Assembly (NCBI RefSeq): GCF_910592395.1
Contig: NC_088312.1
Span: 11,408,001 to 11,472,000 of the forward strand
Direction: 5' to 3'
Length of the DNA stretch: 64,000 nt
Origin: Lineus longissimus
Lineage: Eukaryota; Nemertea; Pilidiophora; Heteronemertea; Lineidae
Both the position numbers and the translations under genes were made by a program. The notes beneath the pieces were generated by a model. It had not been told where the DNA came from, did not search any database, and saw nothing but the letters and a program-made list of their open reading frames with translations. Shown piece by piece: positions 18,104 to 29,180 of the stretch (position 1 is the first letter of the stretch; the number at the start of each line of letters is the position of its first letter).

Positions 18104-18541
18104 TTTGCTAAGGGAAGAAACCAAGAGCAGACGTCCACCCAGTCAACAATTCAGCATAGCGCAAGTTTAAGAGCCGGAGCTACTACTACTGGAGACAAAA
18201 AGCACTGTCAAACTTGTGAAATAGCCTTTTCTAATGACAACGATCTTCAAGAACACATGCGTAGCCATCCAGGAGTGATGATAAGTGGAGGGGATTTTCG
18301 GTGTCTTGTGTGTGCCAAGGCTTTTCATCGGAAAGGAGACCTCAAGCGCCATACGCTGATTCACACAGGAGAAAAACCGCATGCATGTGATTTTTGTGGG
18401 AAAAGTTTTGCTCAGAAATGTCACTTGAAACATCACAGAATGATCCACACAGGAGAGAAACCATATGTTTGTTCTATTTGTGGGAAAAGTTTTATCCAGA
18501 AAAGTGCTCTGAACGGTCACATGATAGTTCATATGTCATAG
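18104..18541 (+). CDS. Zinc-finger terminal exon 21 of unit 1 (4 fingers)
   Basis: Phase-0 start TTT GCT AAG GGA after cccatttttcag. A polar leader with a TTTGDKKH turn precedes four complete fingers with helices NDNDLQE, RKGDLKR, QKCHLKH and QKSALNG. Fingers 1 and 2 are separated by a 14-residue Gly-rich spacer; the others by HTGEKP linkers. Finger 1 has normal length where related exons have the short form. Ends HMS, TAG. Confidence 0.93.
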   Translation, partial: FAKGRNQEQTSTQSTIQHSASLRAGATTTGDKKHCQTCEIAFSNDNDLQEHMRSHPGVMISGGDFRCLVCAKAFHRKGDLKRHTLIHTGEKPHACDFCGKSFAQKCHLKHHRMIHTGEKPYVCSICGKSFIQKSALNGHMIVHMS

Positions 18542-19307
18542 CTTTGCACAATATCTTAGTTTGCACACATCTCTTTTGTCTTGAGGTGCTTTTAGTGGTT
18601 CCTTCCTGACGAATTGGGTACACCACCTTGTCTGATAAACACAAGTCTCCTGGATTCTACTTATGTCATATTCTTAGTTTGATTTGTTAGTGGCGTCAGG
18701 TCAAGTGGACACCAACTGCCACAGGGCATAAAAATTATGCCTCCGAAATCTCTTGCTTTCGATTCCGCACCACTCCTTGCGAAGCGATGTGCCATTACAG
18801 CAAAGGCCCTTTTTATTGAGCTTCAGTGCTCGCTGTACTTGTAATTGTGGGCATTCTTCCTACCTGTGGTTTTGTCAAAATATGATCTGTATCTTTATCT
18901 CAGTCTCGTTGATAGTAATTGTGAATCTTTTTCCTCACTTCTCCGCATAAGTTAATGAACAAGATTCTTATTGGTTTAATTTTATCAGTTGCACCATATC
19001 TTGTCTATTATTTAGCTTTGTTCCATTTTCAAATTATGTAGTGCTGTCACCTATGATTCAAATACTGAACTAATCAGAGGCAGCTTGCTCAAACCAGTTC
19101 TGTAAATAGATTCTTTTAAATTGTTGTTCTTTTTGGTTCAATGTCACGAAAAAGTGGTCTTAGATTGAATTTCTTTGGTTATGCAACAGCAGGTTTGCAA
19201 TTTTCTTTTCAGGTCAATTTTGTATACTACATGTAGCTTCTGTTCTGACTCTTGGAGTATTTTTCAATGCTTAAATAAAGGTCTGTCTATATCCTTTTCT
19301 TTTCCAG
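18542..19307 (+). other. Intronic spacer
   Basis: No finger remnants or repeat structure recognised. It ends in a strong pyrimidine tract (ccttttcttttccag). Confidence 0.4.
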
Positions 19308-19631
19308 CATTTTGGCCAAAACAGATGTCTGAGATCTCGTCCTATTTTTGCCACCAGAGCAACACCCAGATGTCCTATCTGTACTTCAACATTTAGCAGT
19401 GTTGGAAATCTCAAGGTCCACATGAGAACACACTCCGGTGAAAAACCATTTGAGTGCAAGTTTTGCCCGAAAGCGTTTGTTTCAACAACGCACTTGAAAC
19501 AGCACACACGGATTCACACTGGTGATAAACCATATGTTTGTCACATTTGTGGTAAGTCTTATTCCCAGGGCAGTCCTCTAAAGGTTCATCATATTCGATA
19601 TCATACAAATAAAGCAGAATCTCTCTATTAA
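19308..19631 (+). CDS. Zinc-finger terminal exon 22 of unit 1 (3 fingers), stop provided by a MITE
   Basis: Opens CAT TTT GGC CAA in phase 0 after tcttttccag. The 21-residue leader is Arg-rich. Three fingers have helices SVGNLKV, STTHLKQ and QGSPLKV. The last has a Tyr core and HHIRYH spacing (four residues between histidines). The frame then runs into the pogo-like MITE and stops at TAA 19629-19631, inside the element. An AATAAA at 19608-19613 lies within the coding part. It is the last exon of unit 1. Confidence 0.9.
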   Translation, partial: HFGQNRCLRSRPIFATRATPRCPICTSTFSSVGNLKVHMRTHSGEKPFECKFCPKAFVSTTHLKQHTRIHTGDKPYVCHICGKSYSQGSPLKVHHIRYHTNKAESLY

Positions 19632-19807
19632 GGACACCCTCGGGACTGACAAGTGCTGTCCTTATTAGAGAGGTGTCCTTATTATAGTGGTCAAATTGAA
19701 TGGAAACAACCAATTTGGGACCAAAACTAGTGTCCTTAATAGAGAGGTTATCCTTTATAGAGAGGTTTTCCTTAATAGAGAGGTGCCCGCTAAGGGAGGT
19801 TCCACTG
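19615..19807. mobile_element. pogo-like MITE (copy 3), overlapping exon 3' end
   Basis: Starts cagaatctctctattaagg and ends gggaggttccactg, with an extra internal partial duplication of the tagagaggtt block. The left TA is not preserved, so boundaries are approximate. It overlaps the last five codons and stop of the exon at 19308. Confidence 0.8.
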
Positions 19808-20450
19808 TATCAACACGTGAGGTCCTTTTCATGTATTCTTAATGTGTTTAGGTTTTCAGTGCTCCCTGTTCTCATCATATTCAAAATAATGTATACATGT
19901 GAGGTCTGACAGGGGTCAAGAATGCAACAATTTCCCTTGGGGCATTTAAACAAACTTCGAGTTACTTGTGACGACACCGAGCATTTCCTGTGACATACAG
20001 TTCCATATTCTTTAGCATTTATCAAGGACCAATCAACTGTACAGGCCCTGTTAATTTTGTGCTTTTTGTAGTTCATAGTTGTAACTTTTTGGCAAATTTT
20101 AATGTTTTTTATCACATTTAATGCCACTATATATATAGGCATCCTAATAAGTTGAGGTTGAATTTCAATACATGTAACTAAAATATATGCAGTCCATATT
20201 GGCACTTTGTTAATTCCTGTTCTGACAAACAATGCCAACAAAAGTGTTATAGCTCAAATCCATAGGCCTACTCATGTTCATTTGGAGAGGTATTCTCAAT
20301 TTGTCAAAACTGTACAGGTAAAAATTATTTGTGTATGATAATAGTCTATATATCTTCAGTTCCATAATGATTGTATGTAACTGCAAAAGATTCCTGTTCT
20401 ATAAGGAAGAACAGAATCGCTCTTCGGAAAAAAATGTTTTCCATTGTTAA

Positions 20451-20667
20451 AGGGGGACTATAGGCAGGAGCAGAGAGGCTAATTTGGCTGTCTTCAAGTG
20501 ACTAGTATACATGTACATTAAGGGCCATTGGTCATGGGACTAAATAAATTCCTTGTACAAGTGTGAATCATTGAATCATTTCAACGTACTGTGAGATATG
20601 AGAGACCCCTATTGGTGACTTTGTGTTGCTTTATCTAGCCTGCCTAGCTGCTGCCTATATTGTCCTT
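20451..20667. mobile_element. TTAA-flanked MITE (copy 1)
   Basis: TTAA on both sides; termini aggggga(c)tataggcaggagc and gctgctgcctatattgtcc. Related copies at 40539-40751 and 44298-44510. TTAA target duplication suggests piggyBac-type mobilisation (inference). Confidence 0.7.
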
Positions 20668-21481
20668 TTAAAGGTGAGCAGTGATTTTGTTGAAAAACAG
20701 TCGGACAAAATATCGTGCCATATTCTCCCTTTAGTTAGTCAGGAACTTGTCATGTTGAATTTGTAAACTTGTTTATCAAAAATTGTGTTTCTTTTGAATT
20801 TTTGAATTTCCTGACGTAGGCGGTGAAGGGCTGTTTGTACAGCAGGTGTAGGCTTACATGTACAAAAGCCATTAAGGTTGTACAAAAAGGTTTTCAGTCT
20901 TGACGTCTGAATATTGTGAAATATTTGCACTATACATGTTATAAGAATAAAGATTTTGTATTTCGTAACATTGATTGTTAGGTTATCTTTTGATTTAGCC
21001 CCGTGTTGTAAGCAAATTTGCTGTCACAGGTTATATATGCTGGCAGCATGTGACAATGCTTGGTGATGGTCCTGATCTGGTCATGACTGGTTGAACAGGA
21101 ATTATGCAGGCTATTGACTCACAAAGTCCTCTTATGACATTGGCTAGTATACACCATGTGACCAGCAGCGACAGGGGAGTTAAGGGTTGATCACAGGTAC
21201 ACCATTTTGGCTAGAACTTGAAATCCTACAGCAATTAGAACTCCTTCAAAACATAGCGAATGCTCATTTCAAGGGCTGGAGTCAGTACTTTGTTTTCCAG
21301 AGAACAGCCTCCAGGGTTTTAAATGGGCATTCAATTCATTTGGAAAGAGTTTTAATTGCTTTAGGATTTTGAGGTCTAGCCAAAATGGCGGTACCTATGG
21401 TCAACCCTTAACACCACATCCACATTGCAACTATCACCGTGTCAGATCCCTATTGCAACTTACTTACATGTACTTACTTTA

Positions 21482-21618
21482 AGGACCCTTTGTGCCCTAG
21501 GTGGCACATGGGGCGTTCCCCAGGGTCCTCCACTCAAGTCTGTTGGCTGCTCGCTGTCTGGCTGCCTCCCACGTTAGGCCCTTCTCTTGAAGTTCCTTTG
21601 CCATGGAACGCCGCCAGG
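21482..21618 (-). mobile_element. LINE ORF2 C-terminal fragment
   Basis: The minus strand reads TWRRSMAKELQEKGLTWEA, then a few residues on RLEWRTLGNAPCAT and a stop. The W-R-R, G-L-T-W and R-x-x-W-R pattern near a C-terminus is typical of non-LTR retrotransposon ORF2 ends. Truncated, with no reverse transcriptase motifs. Confidence 0.6.
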
Positions 21619-21639
21619 TCTCCTATTGCAACAGGTGGT

Positions 21640-22240
21640 GAAAAATTCCCACTCTGGAAGAACTGGTGGAGACTGTCTTTTGGACAAAGAAACACAGTCA
21701 ATGAAATGAAAGAGGCAATTCACTTTGTCTTTTGAATTGGTACAGACGATCTCCCTAACTATAAACAAAATGGTTGACCGAGAAAATATTTTGGTCCATT
21801 TCTCTGTAAGGACACATTTGGCATGGTGAACACAAATCCTTTGGCATGCAGAACTGTTAGAGACAATTTCCGGTCTGGTGGGTACAATCCCCAAGGGCTT
21901 TTGAACTTGCAGGAGAAATTCCCAGTCAGTAAGGAATGTTTGAGGAAATTTACTTGGAATGGTGGGGACAAACTATTTTGGTCTATTTGAATTGGTAGAA
22001 ACAATGTCCTAGTCTGCATGAGACAGATGAGAAAATGACCCCCGATATGTTGAACTGGTAAAGACAATCTCACAACCTGTAAAGAAATGATGGTTACAAA
22101 TATGGTTAGGTGCATGGTTGAAATAATTTTCAAGTCTGTATGGAGTGCTGGGGAAAATTCCCATGGAATGGTGGAATATAAATCCCCTGGAATGAGGAAC
22201 TGTGGCAGACAATTTTTTGACAATTTCCGGTTGGGTTGTG
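21640..22240. repeat. Degenerate tandem repeat region
   Basis: The phrase 'gaactggtagagacaatctc' recurs in diverged form about every 40-60 bp, at roughly 21657, 21735, 21855, 21955, 21990 and 22053. Too diverged to fix a unit. No coding support. Confidence 0.5.
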
Positions 22241-22399
22241 GCTGTGCTAGCTTGTCCACCAGGGTTGTCCCTGGTTGTGACTAGCCACTGGCACCTAAAC
22301 TCTTGTTAGATATACCATATGCCGTGTATCTAAGCACTTCCCTCGCAACTGCCACAAGTAACAGCTTACTATGACCACGATGAAGTATAAGTGTCATTG

Positions 22400-22628
22400 C
22401 TGCTGAACGATGAAATGGGTGGGTGTGGCTTTTTCGTTTTGCCCGCCCGCATCTTACAGCTCCGAACTCCCGTACGTTTTTCACCCTGTCGTCCGACAAT
22501 ATGGCCGATTTTGACCAGAAATGAAATATTTCCTGCAATAAAGCTACATTTCCTGCGAATTCTTACATGCCGATGCACAAATGAAAACACCACTATACAC
22601 TGTAGGAGATTTGTCGAAGTTTCAGTGG
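22400..22628 (+). promoter_or_regulatory. Candidate promoter / noncoding first exon of unit 2
   Basis: A locally GC-richer segment with a gggtgtggc (CACCC/KLF-type) box and several CpGs is followed by a strong 5' splice site, cagtg|gtaaga at 22628-22629. The unit 2 coding exon at 24030 begins with an acceptor (ctttttcag), so an upstream exon is required; this is the best candidate I see. Direct evidence of transcription is lacking. Confidence 0.3.
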
Positions 22629-22816
22629 TAAGATAGTATTAGTATTGGTGTGTGAAAAGTGGTGGAACTGATTTTGTGTGTACTCATTGTTTCATTGTTG
22701 TTCGCTCACCACGCGGCCATACTCCATCCATATACACCGGATACACACGCAGTACAGGGTGTCTCATAGGCCGATTTCGTTTCATTACCGGTTCAGGAGG
22801 AGAGAGAAAAGAGCGG

Positions 22817-23285
22817 TCATGCTAATTCCCGACCAACCCCGACTTTTCCCGACATTTCCCGACTTGCGGAAAATGCTGCCAAAATATAGTGTATTAATCA
22901 TCAGAATATTTATATTTGTACTGTTTACATACATATACAGCACGTCTGTTAATTTCAAGATTTTTGAACGATGCTAAGTTGAGCAGAGCAAGTTACATCT
23001 ACCCAACCGACCGCAATTTTACTGCAGGTCGGTAATCTTGGTTAGTTGTGGTTGTCGCTTCTTGTAAACTGTAAATGCATATGGCCTTGTCTGAACCCAG
23101 CATAAAATTAATTATTGGAGTTGATTTGCTCAACTTAGCATCGTTCAAAAGTCCTGAAATTAACAGACGTGCTGTACATGTATGTAAACAGTACAAATAT
23201 AAATATTCTGATGATTAATACACTGTATTTTGGCAGCATTTTCCGTAAGTCGGGAAAAGTCGGGGTAGGTCGGGAATTAGCATGA
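22817..23285. repeat. Foldback element, ~165-bp arms
   Basis: The left arm 22817-22984 (catgctaattcccgacc...) is the reverse complement of 23125-23285. The left arm has an extra 10-bp cccgacattt duplication. The loop is about 140 bp. It lies in the spacer between units 1 and 2. Confidence 0.85.
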
Positions 23286-23588
23286 CCCAGAAAAGAGTAA
23301 CAATTACTGCAGGTCGGTAATCTTGGTTAGTTGTGGTTGTCGCTTCTTGTAAACTGTAAATGCATATGGCCTTGTCTGAACCCAGCATAAAATTAATTAT
23401 TGGAGTTGATTTGCTCAACTTAGCATCGTTCAAAAGTCCTGAAATTAACAGACGTGCTGTACATGTATGTAAACAGTACAAATATAAATATTCTGATGAT
23501 TAATACACTGTATTTTGGCAGCATTTTCCGTAAGTCGGGAAAAGTCGGGGTAGGTCGGGAATTAGCATGACCCAGAAAAGAGTAACAG
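23019..23588. repeat. Near-perfect tandem duplication, 285 bp x 2
   Basis: The segment starting ttactgcaggtcggtaatc is repeated with period 285 (actgcagg at 23021 and 23306). It contains the loop and right arm of the foldback, so the arm is present twice. I see essentially no differences between the copies, indicating a very recent event. Confidence 0.95.
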
Positions 23589-24056
23589 ATTAGGCCTAGC
23601 TGATTTATTTTTCAACACACATTACGGCATGCAATTTAAATGGACAGTTTTGACAAAGTTTGTTTGGGGCTGACCAGACCAGTCAATGAATCGACAATCG
23701 TACGTTTCATATAATATGGTAAAGGGTCATGGACGTGGCATATAATGCGGCGTTGTCTGAAGTAACTTTGAGTGTGCACACTTGTTTATTTGGGCTCTGG
23801 TTTGTCTTTGTCAAAACTGCAGTTTCAGTGGGGAAAATCTTAATCACCAGATTACTGTACCGATTTTCCAACTCACTAACTTTGACTACCTCACTGTCAC
23901 TTACACAACCAAATGGGTTCTAGGATTGGTTGCCGGGTCCCCCAAAATGAGCTTGCCTGACATGTATATATTTTTGGTAGCGGTAATATTTTCATAAATG
24001 TTTTTGAATACATTTGTATTCTTTTTCAGATTGAATTTTTGATCAGTGTGTTGATA

Positions 24057-24716
24057 ATGAAGGACAGTACAATGTCGATGTCAGAGTCCCAAGAAGAAGA
24101 GAGCAGCCCCTCCCAGAATATGCAGATGGAGCTGCACAGCAAAGGAGCTGTTCTGACCAAAGCCTGGTCTGACTTGTTTAGCTTTATTACGAAATATCAG
24201 GCAGAGCTGACAGTGAAGGAGAATACTGTTGAAATTGCTGAACGGGAGATTGATGTGCGTAAAAGACAGTTGGAGGAAATGAAACCGATGGTGGATGCAG
24301 GGAATGAGGAGGTAGAAAAATTACAAGAAGAGATTCGAACCAAGGAAAGACTGCTGAATAAATCACAATCTGAACTTTCTGTGAAAGAACAGATGTTACG
24401 AAGTGTGCGGTCAGACCTGACCTGCAACATGGAACTTTTAGAAAAAGCCAGATGTGATCTTTTAGATAGACAATCAGAACTTGTGCGCAACAGGGGTGAT
24501 TTAGAACGCTTAAAATCAGAATTGACTATAAAACAGGACCAAATACAAATAAAAGACAATTTATTGAGAAAGTTACAAAATCAGTTGATGAAAGAAAATG
24601 CTGAGCTCAAAGAACAATTAGAAATAGAAAGGAAAACCCTTGAATTGGAGAGGAGAAATTTTGAAATGGAACGAAGATCTCATGAACTAAACAGGAAAAA
24701 AAGAAGAGAGAAAACG
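24057..24716 (+). CDS. Unit 2 N-terminal coiled-coil exon
   Basis: The exon begins after ctttttcag (24029). The ATG at 24057 is chosen because the matching ATG in the unit 3 paralogue has an in-frame stop just upstream. It encodes 220 residues ending in phase 0 at ACG|gtaggt. Residues 1-20 are acidic and Ser-rich (SESQEEESSPSQ). Residues 22-55 hold the conserved LHSKGAVLTKAWSDLF segment. From about residue 50 to 215 the sequence is a charged heptad-type coiled coil rich in Glu, Lys, Leu and Gln. No zinc fingers. Likely a dimerisation module shared by all unit 2 isoforms; that role is inferred. Reading through the donor would add 35 residues and stop. Confidence 0.9.
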
Positions 24717-25089
24717 GTAGGTGTGACGGGGTTGGGACCAGAAGTGTTCCTGACGATGGTCAGCTGTCTATGGTTGACGCATGCATCATCATACAGGGAT
24801 CATGCTGCCCGAGTCTTCTAGGCTTAGTTTAGTTATTTTGTCGAGGTGTTCAATAAATGCTGTATCAGAATCGATGCAGAATTCTATTAGCTGTATGCAT
24901 CACTCAGGTTCCTCAGCTTCATGCAAAAAGCAGTTGAGATTTATCTTTATGTGTATTACAATGTCAATGAAGCCGCCAGTACTTAACTGATAATGTTTTA
25001 CTCTGCATTGCCTCTGTCTAGGTCAAATTCAGGATTCTGCATGAACATGTTTGATTCCTTTTGTAATCGTGTCATTTCATCTATTTTAG
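24717..25089 (+). other. Intron 1 of unit 2
   Basis: GT-AG intron of 373 bp (gtaggtgtg ... ctattttag), phase 0 on both sides. Nothing else recognised in it. Confidence 0.85.
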
Positions 25090-25668
25090 AGACCTTCCAG
25101 TGCTGCCGGTGTGATAGAGATCCCAGACTCGCCTCCAAATCTAGAGCTTTCCGTGGAACAAGATTCAGATTTCATCATCACTTCAGCTGAGACGAAGTCT
25201 GTGGTATCACAGCCAATGGAGGAGGACATGTATCAATTTTCTCACTCCACTGCACAAGACAGTCACATTTCGCCCATGAGAACGCCTACCAAGCCACCGC
25301 CAGCTTGGTCAATGCCGTCTCCCTCCGCCACCTCCCCACAGCAATTCTCACTTCCTTTGTCGGATGTTCCGACTACCTTCCATGACACTTTCCCTCAAAG
25401 TGACAGTTTCAATGTTTCTGCCACATCAGGAAGCGATACATTTTTTCCATTAAGTGTTGAGGGTGGGGACTCAAAAGCAGGCATTGACACATCTGCTGGT
25501 GCTATGTTCTCGGACACTGAAATGCAGGGTTCAGGACAATATATGCCTGGAACACCTGGAAGTTCCGGGACAAGTGACAGTAATCAAGGGGGCCCTGTGC
25601 CAGTATCGGGGCCAATTCCAACTTCAGGGATGCCTGGGAGTGGCTTGCAAGAAGGAGCTGATGGAAAG
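25090..25668 (+). CDS. Unit 2 linker exon with SUMO-interaction-like motif
   Basis: Phase 0 at both ends: AGA CCT TCC after ctattttag, and GAT GGA AAG|gtaggg. 193 residues. It starts RPSSAAGVIEIPDSPP; VIEI followed by acidic and Ser residues fits the hydrophobic SUMO-interacting motif pattern. The rest is low-complexity Ser/Pro/Gly with a conserved FFPLS block and SDSNQ...SGPIP near the end, all shared with 49040-49660. If the donor is not used, translation ends after VGIS, giving a finger-less protein. It is the last shared exon before the alternative ZnF exons. Confidence 0.9.
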
Positions 25669-26467
25669 GTAGGGATCAGTTAAGGAACCTTCCTCTGTAG
25701 TTTTAGGTATTGGAAGTTTTGTATTGCATGTCAACCAGCTCCTGAATGTCTTCTAAGGTCTGTCTTGCTGATGAACACTTGAGTATGTCTAATCCAAGTG
25801 AGAGTTCGTTAGGAACTTCTCATGTTAGGTTCATGAATCTCATCTACTTACCATACTGACTGTACAAAACCATTTATTTGGGAGAAGGTTTTCTGGGCAC
25901 AAAATGTCAGAAAGATTCTGTACTTCACAAAAAAGGTGATGGCATCCTGAACGAAAAAAAAAAAAAAATTTTTCCTTTGGATTTGAGGAATACTACAGGA
26001 TCTTACAGTGTTTCCGGATAAAGTGAAGATATTTCTTCGGTTGTGTGATGTTTCAAAACTTCCAATTCACAGGTATGATAGCATGTCGGAGAAAAACACC
26101 ACTGACCAGTCCATTTCTGCAAGTTTTAGTACTTGACAGATTGGCCATTCGCACTTGCTACATGTTTGTGTATGTCTGACTTATTTTTGCTTTTTAAAAA
26201 CAGCAAAAGGACATGCAGGCTTTTTAGCAAAACAGGGTGCTTCAGTTTTCTCGAAAAAAATTTGCATCATGACTGGATTTTATGTGATGCACTCTGCAGT
26301 AAGAGATTTGAAAAATGTTATTTTGAGGCAGGATAAGTTGGAAAGATTGAACTCCTACATGTAGGTGTTGCTGTAAAACAAATCTATGTTGGTTGTGGTG
26401 TCTGATAGCTCTTTGTTCTGACATGCTGTGTTACCTTCATTATCACTGGTATTGTCACTTACTTACA

Positions 26468-26697
26468 AATCCATGCAGATTGCCTCTCTTTCACTGTTAG
26501 TGACATCTTATGCCAAGTGCGGGTCTTGGCAGTTGTCGTAAAAAACTCGAATAATCTCATTGGACATGGCACTTCACACTATAATCCATGCAAATTGCCT
26601 CTCTTTCACTGTTAGTGACATCTGATGCCAAGTGCGGGTCTTGGCAGTTGTAAAAAACTTGAATAATCTCATTGGACATGGCACTTCACACTATGTA
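26468..26697. repeat. Tandem duplication, 115 bp x 2
   Basis: aatccatgca(g/a)attgcctc starts at 26468 and 26583. Copies differ by a few substitutions and a 4-bp indel. Non-coding, intronic. Confidence 0.92.
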
Positions 26698-28764
26698 AGT
26701 TGTAAGTTAACAATTTGATAAAATCAGTGATAATTGTCTGTTCTAGTTGAGAAATTAGAGTTTTACTGACTGTGGAACATAATGTTACCATCAGCATGGA
26801 TTCACTCTACTTTCCTTTAGTTAACTTAATTTCTTGCCTGACAAACAGATTCGACTCCTGTCACCACCATGGGCTGGCTGTTCAACAAGAGAAACTACTC
26901 AGCTATCTTTTGAAATCCTTCACCTGGGGATGCGAGTCTGTTTGACAGTAAAATTGGATGATCAGAGCACTCCAGATGTAGGCTATCAATCACATGTTAT
27001 GGTCCTTGAAGAGACTGCAAGCAGCCCGTCCTTCTCGTCATTGAAAGAAGGAAAAGTAGAGAAACTGAATGGTCTTTGATGTTTTTGAGATCCTGTCAGG
27101 TGATTTGTTTCATTTGGCATATGATTATACAACTTAGTCAACACTGTCTACATTTGACATGACATGACCATAACAGAAACGAAAAGCACTGTCTTGTAGT
27201 ACACTTGGTACAACATGTGTAATAAAAATTAGAATTCATGTGTTTTCATGATGATACATGTATGACGATCTGTCTGTCTTTGATTCTCACGCTTGAAAAC
27301 AATGGACTGTGCTTATATATAGATTAAATAGAATAAAACCATTGAAATTGGTTCTTATCCTTGAAAAACCCTGGGCTGCAAACACGGCAAATCCATAGAA
27401 AACTTCTTTGTAAGAAAAACCAGGCCGTTTTGATTGAACACCCGACCCAAGTTTACCACAAATGCAGTCAACAATGTAGGTTCTTTCAGGTAAGTTTCTG
27501 ACTGGGGTGCTCATGATGATTCCTGTGTGATTTTTGGAGACTGAATCTCTGTTCTCTCATAAGGGTGGTATTTTTGAACAAGCATCAGTCTCTCAGCATC
27601 TGTCTTGTTTGTCTCATATTTCTTACTGTAAAATCACTTGGCCTTCATACATTTGTCACAAATGCTCTTTACATTGGACCCTTTGTGCCCAGCTTTTATC
27701 TTTCTTTGCAGCACTTTCTTTCAGGTTTGTGACTCCACATCGAACATTTTTTGACAACTAAGTCTGAGAAACAACCATGTCTCAGGAATGGTACATGTAC
27801 ACTGTAGACCGGGTACCATACTGAATTATGTTTGCAACCATTAGGTTTTCTGCAATGTGGGAGACAAATATGAATGTCAAGCTCACGAAAATTGCAGCTG
27901 TTGTTTCAGTTGTTCTTAAAAAACAACAGACTAGTTCAAACTATTTATGTGGAACTGGTTGTTCTCTCACGTTGACTTAACGGTACTTGCAGTAGGTTGG
28001 GAGCTCATTTATGACTCTGTATGAAGGGCTCCTAAAGTGGCAGAGAGTAAAAATACTATTACTGGTACATTGTGTTTTGAATTAGATCATAGTCAGCTTC
28101 TACTGATCGTAAGTGTAGCCAGGTGATTTTACAGTATATGTATTTTATCCCAAACTGCTGAGAAACTATTGAGGCGTTTTCAATTCAGTGGTTCATATTG
28201 CTTTCTGTACTTTGAAATTCTATTGGAAATCCAATGAAATTTATTCCCTATCATGAAAATATGCATGACAGTATCCATATAACAAGCATGCTAGTCACTT
28301 TGCAAGTAATCTAATATCCGTAATCAACGTAACGCTTGACGAGTCGACTGTTACTAATGAGGGTTATGATACAAATAAAGAGAAAAAAATTATCTTAACA
28401 AATATGAAAGATAAGGCAGAAGATTTTCGAAGTCTACTTTCAAGACTGCAGATATATTCTCTTTCTCGTTGTGAGCATCTGATATCTCGTCAGACTCGTT
28501 GCATTCTACTCAGCCCAGGCTTGTCTTTTAGTTTCTGTTGGTTGATCATGTTCTGTGGATTGAACAAATAAGTGGATATGAATAATTATTACAAGGACCG
28601 CATCTAATCCAGTGTTTGGAAGCTTGGTTTTCACATTCCATGCTGATGGAGGAATGACACTATGGACGAGGAACCCTCTCGGCAAATATTCTTGATCCCG
28701 TGCCAACCGAAGCATCTTTTCACCTCGGAACTTATAAACTGTTCACCCGCGGTACTGAAATATA

Positions 28765-29180
28765 TCTTTACTTACACTGGTGAGAAGCCATATGAAAAAT
28801 GAAGTGTCCAGCCATTACTTCAAAAAGATCTATAAGTCATGACTAAGGGCCTAACTTGTGCAAAGCATGTGGCAAGGTTTTCATTAGGAGAGGTCACTAT
28901 TGAGCATGTCTACTCTATAAACCTACTCGTGGAATCCGGACTATATTGTGTCGAATCCTTGGCATGGGTTTCGGAAGCTGTGTTTATGGTTGCAAGTTCG
29001 GGGACTTCATTCAGAAGACACGTACCTCAAGTGTGAACTCTGCACCAGTGTGCACCCATACCAGAATAGGGCCACCAGTTTGTCCAGATGTAGCATCTTG
29101 CAGTGCATTCAGCACTCCCTACTGGCAAGAAACCGTATGCTTCTAATAAGAGCGATCGAGTCTTTCAGCGAAATATTCTG
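28765..29180 (+). pseudogene. Strongly decayed zinc-finger exon
   Basis: Scattered remnants in several frames: TGEKPYEK followed by a stop at 28771-28802, CGKVFIRRGHY followed by TGA near 28865-28895, and LKCELC near 29029-29045 followed by a His-Ser-rich stretch. The order of pieces fits a former multi-finger exon just upstream of the intact exon at 29695, but frames shift repeatedly. Confidence 0.45.

Noticed and set aside
21574-22259. Overlapping minus-strand open frames
   Set aside because: They run through a degenerate tandem repeat and the antisense of a LINE end; no conserved domain.
24057-24716. BTB, KRAB or SCAN domain at the N-terminus
   Set aside because: The sequence is a charged heptad coiled coil after a short conserved segment; none of the signature patterns of those domains is present.
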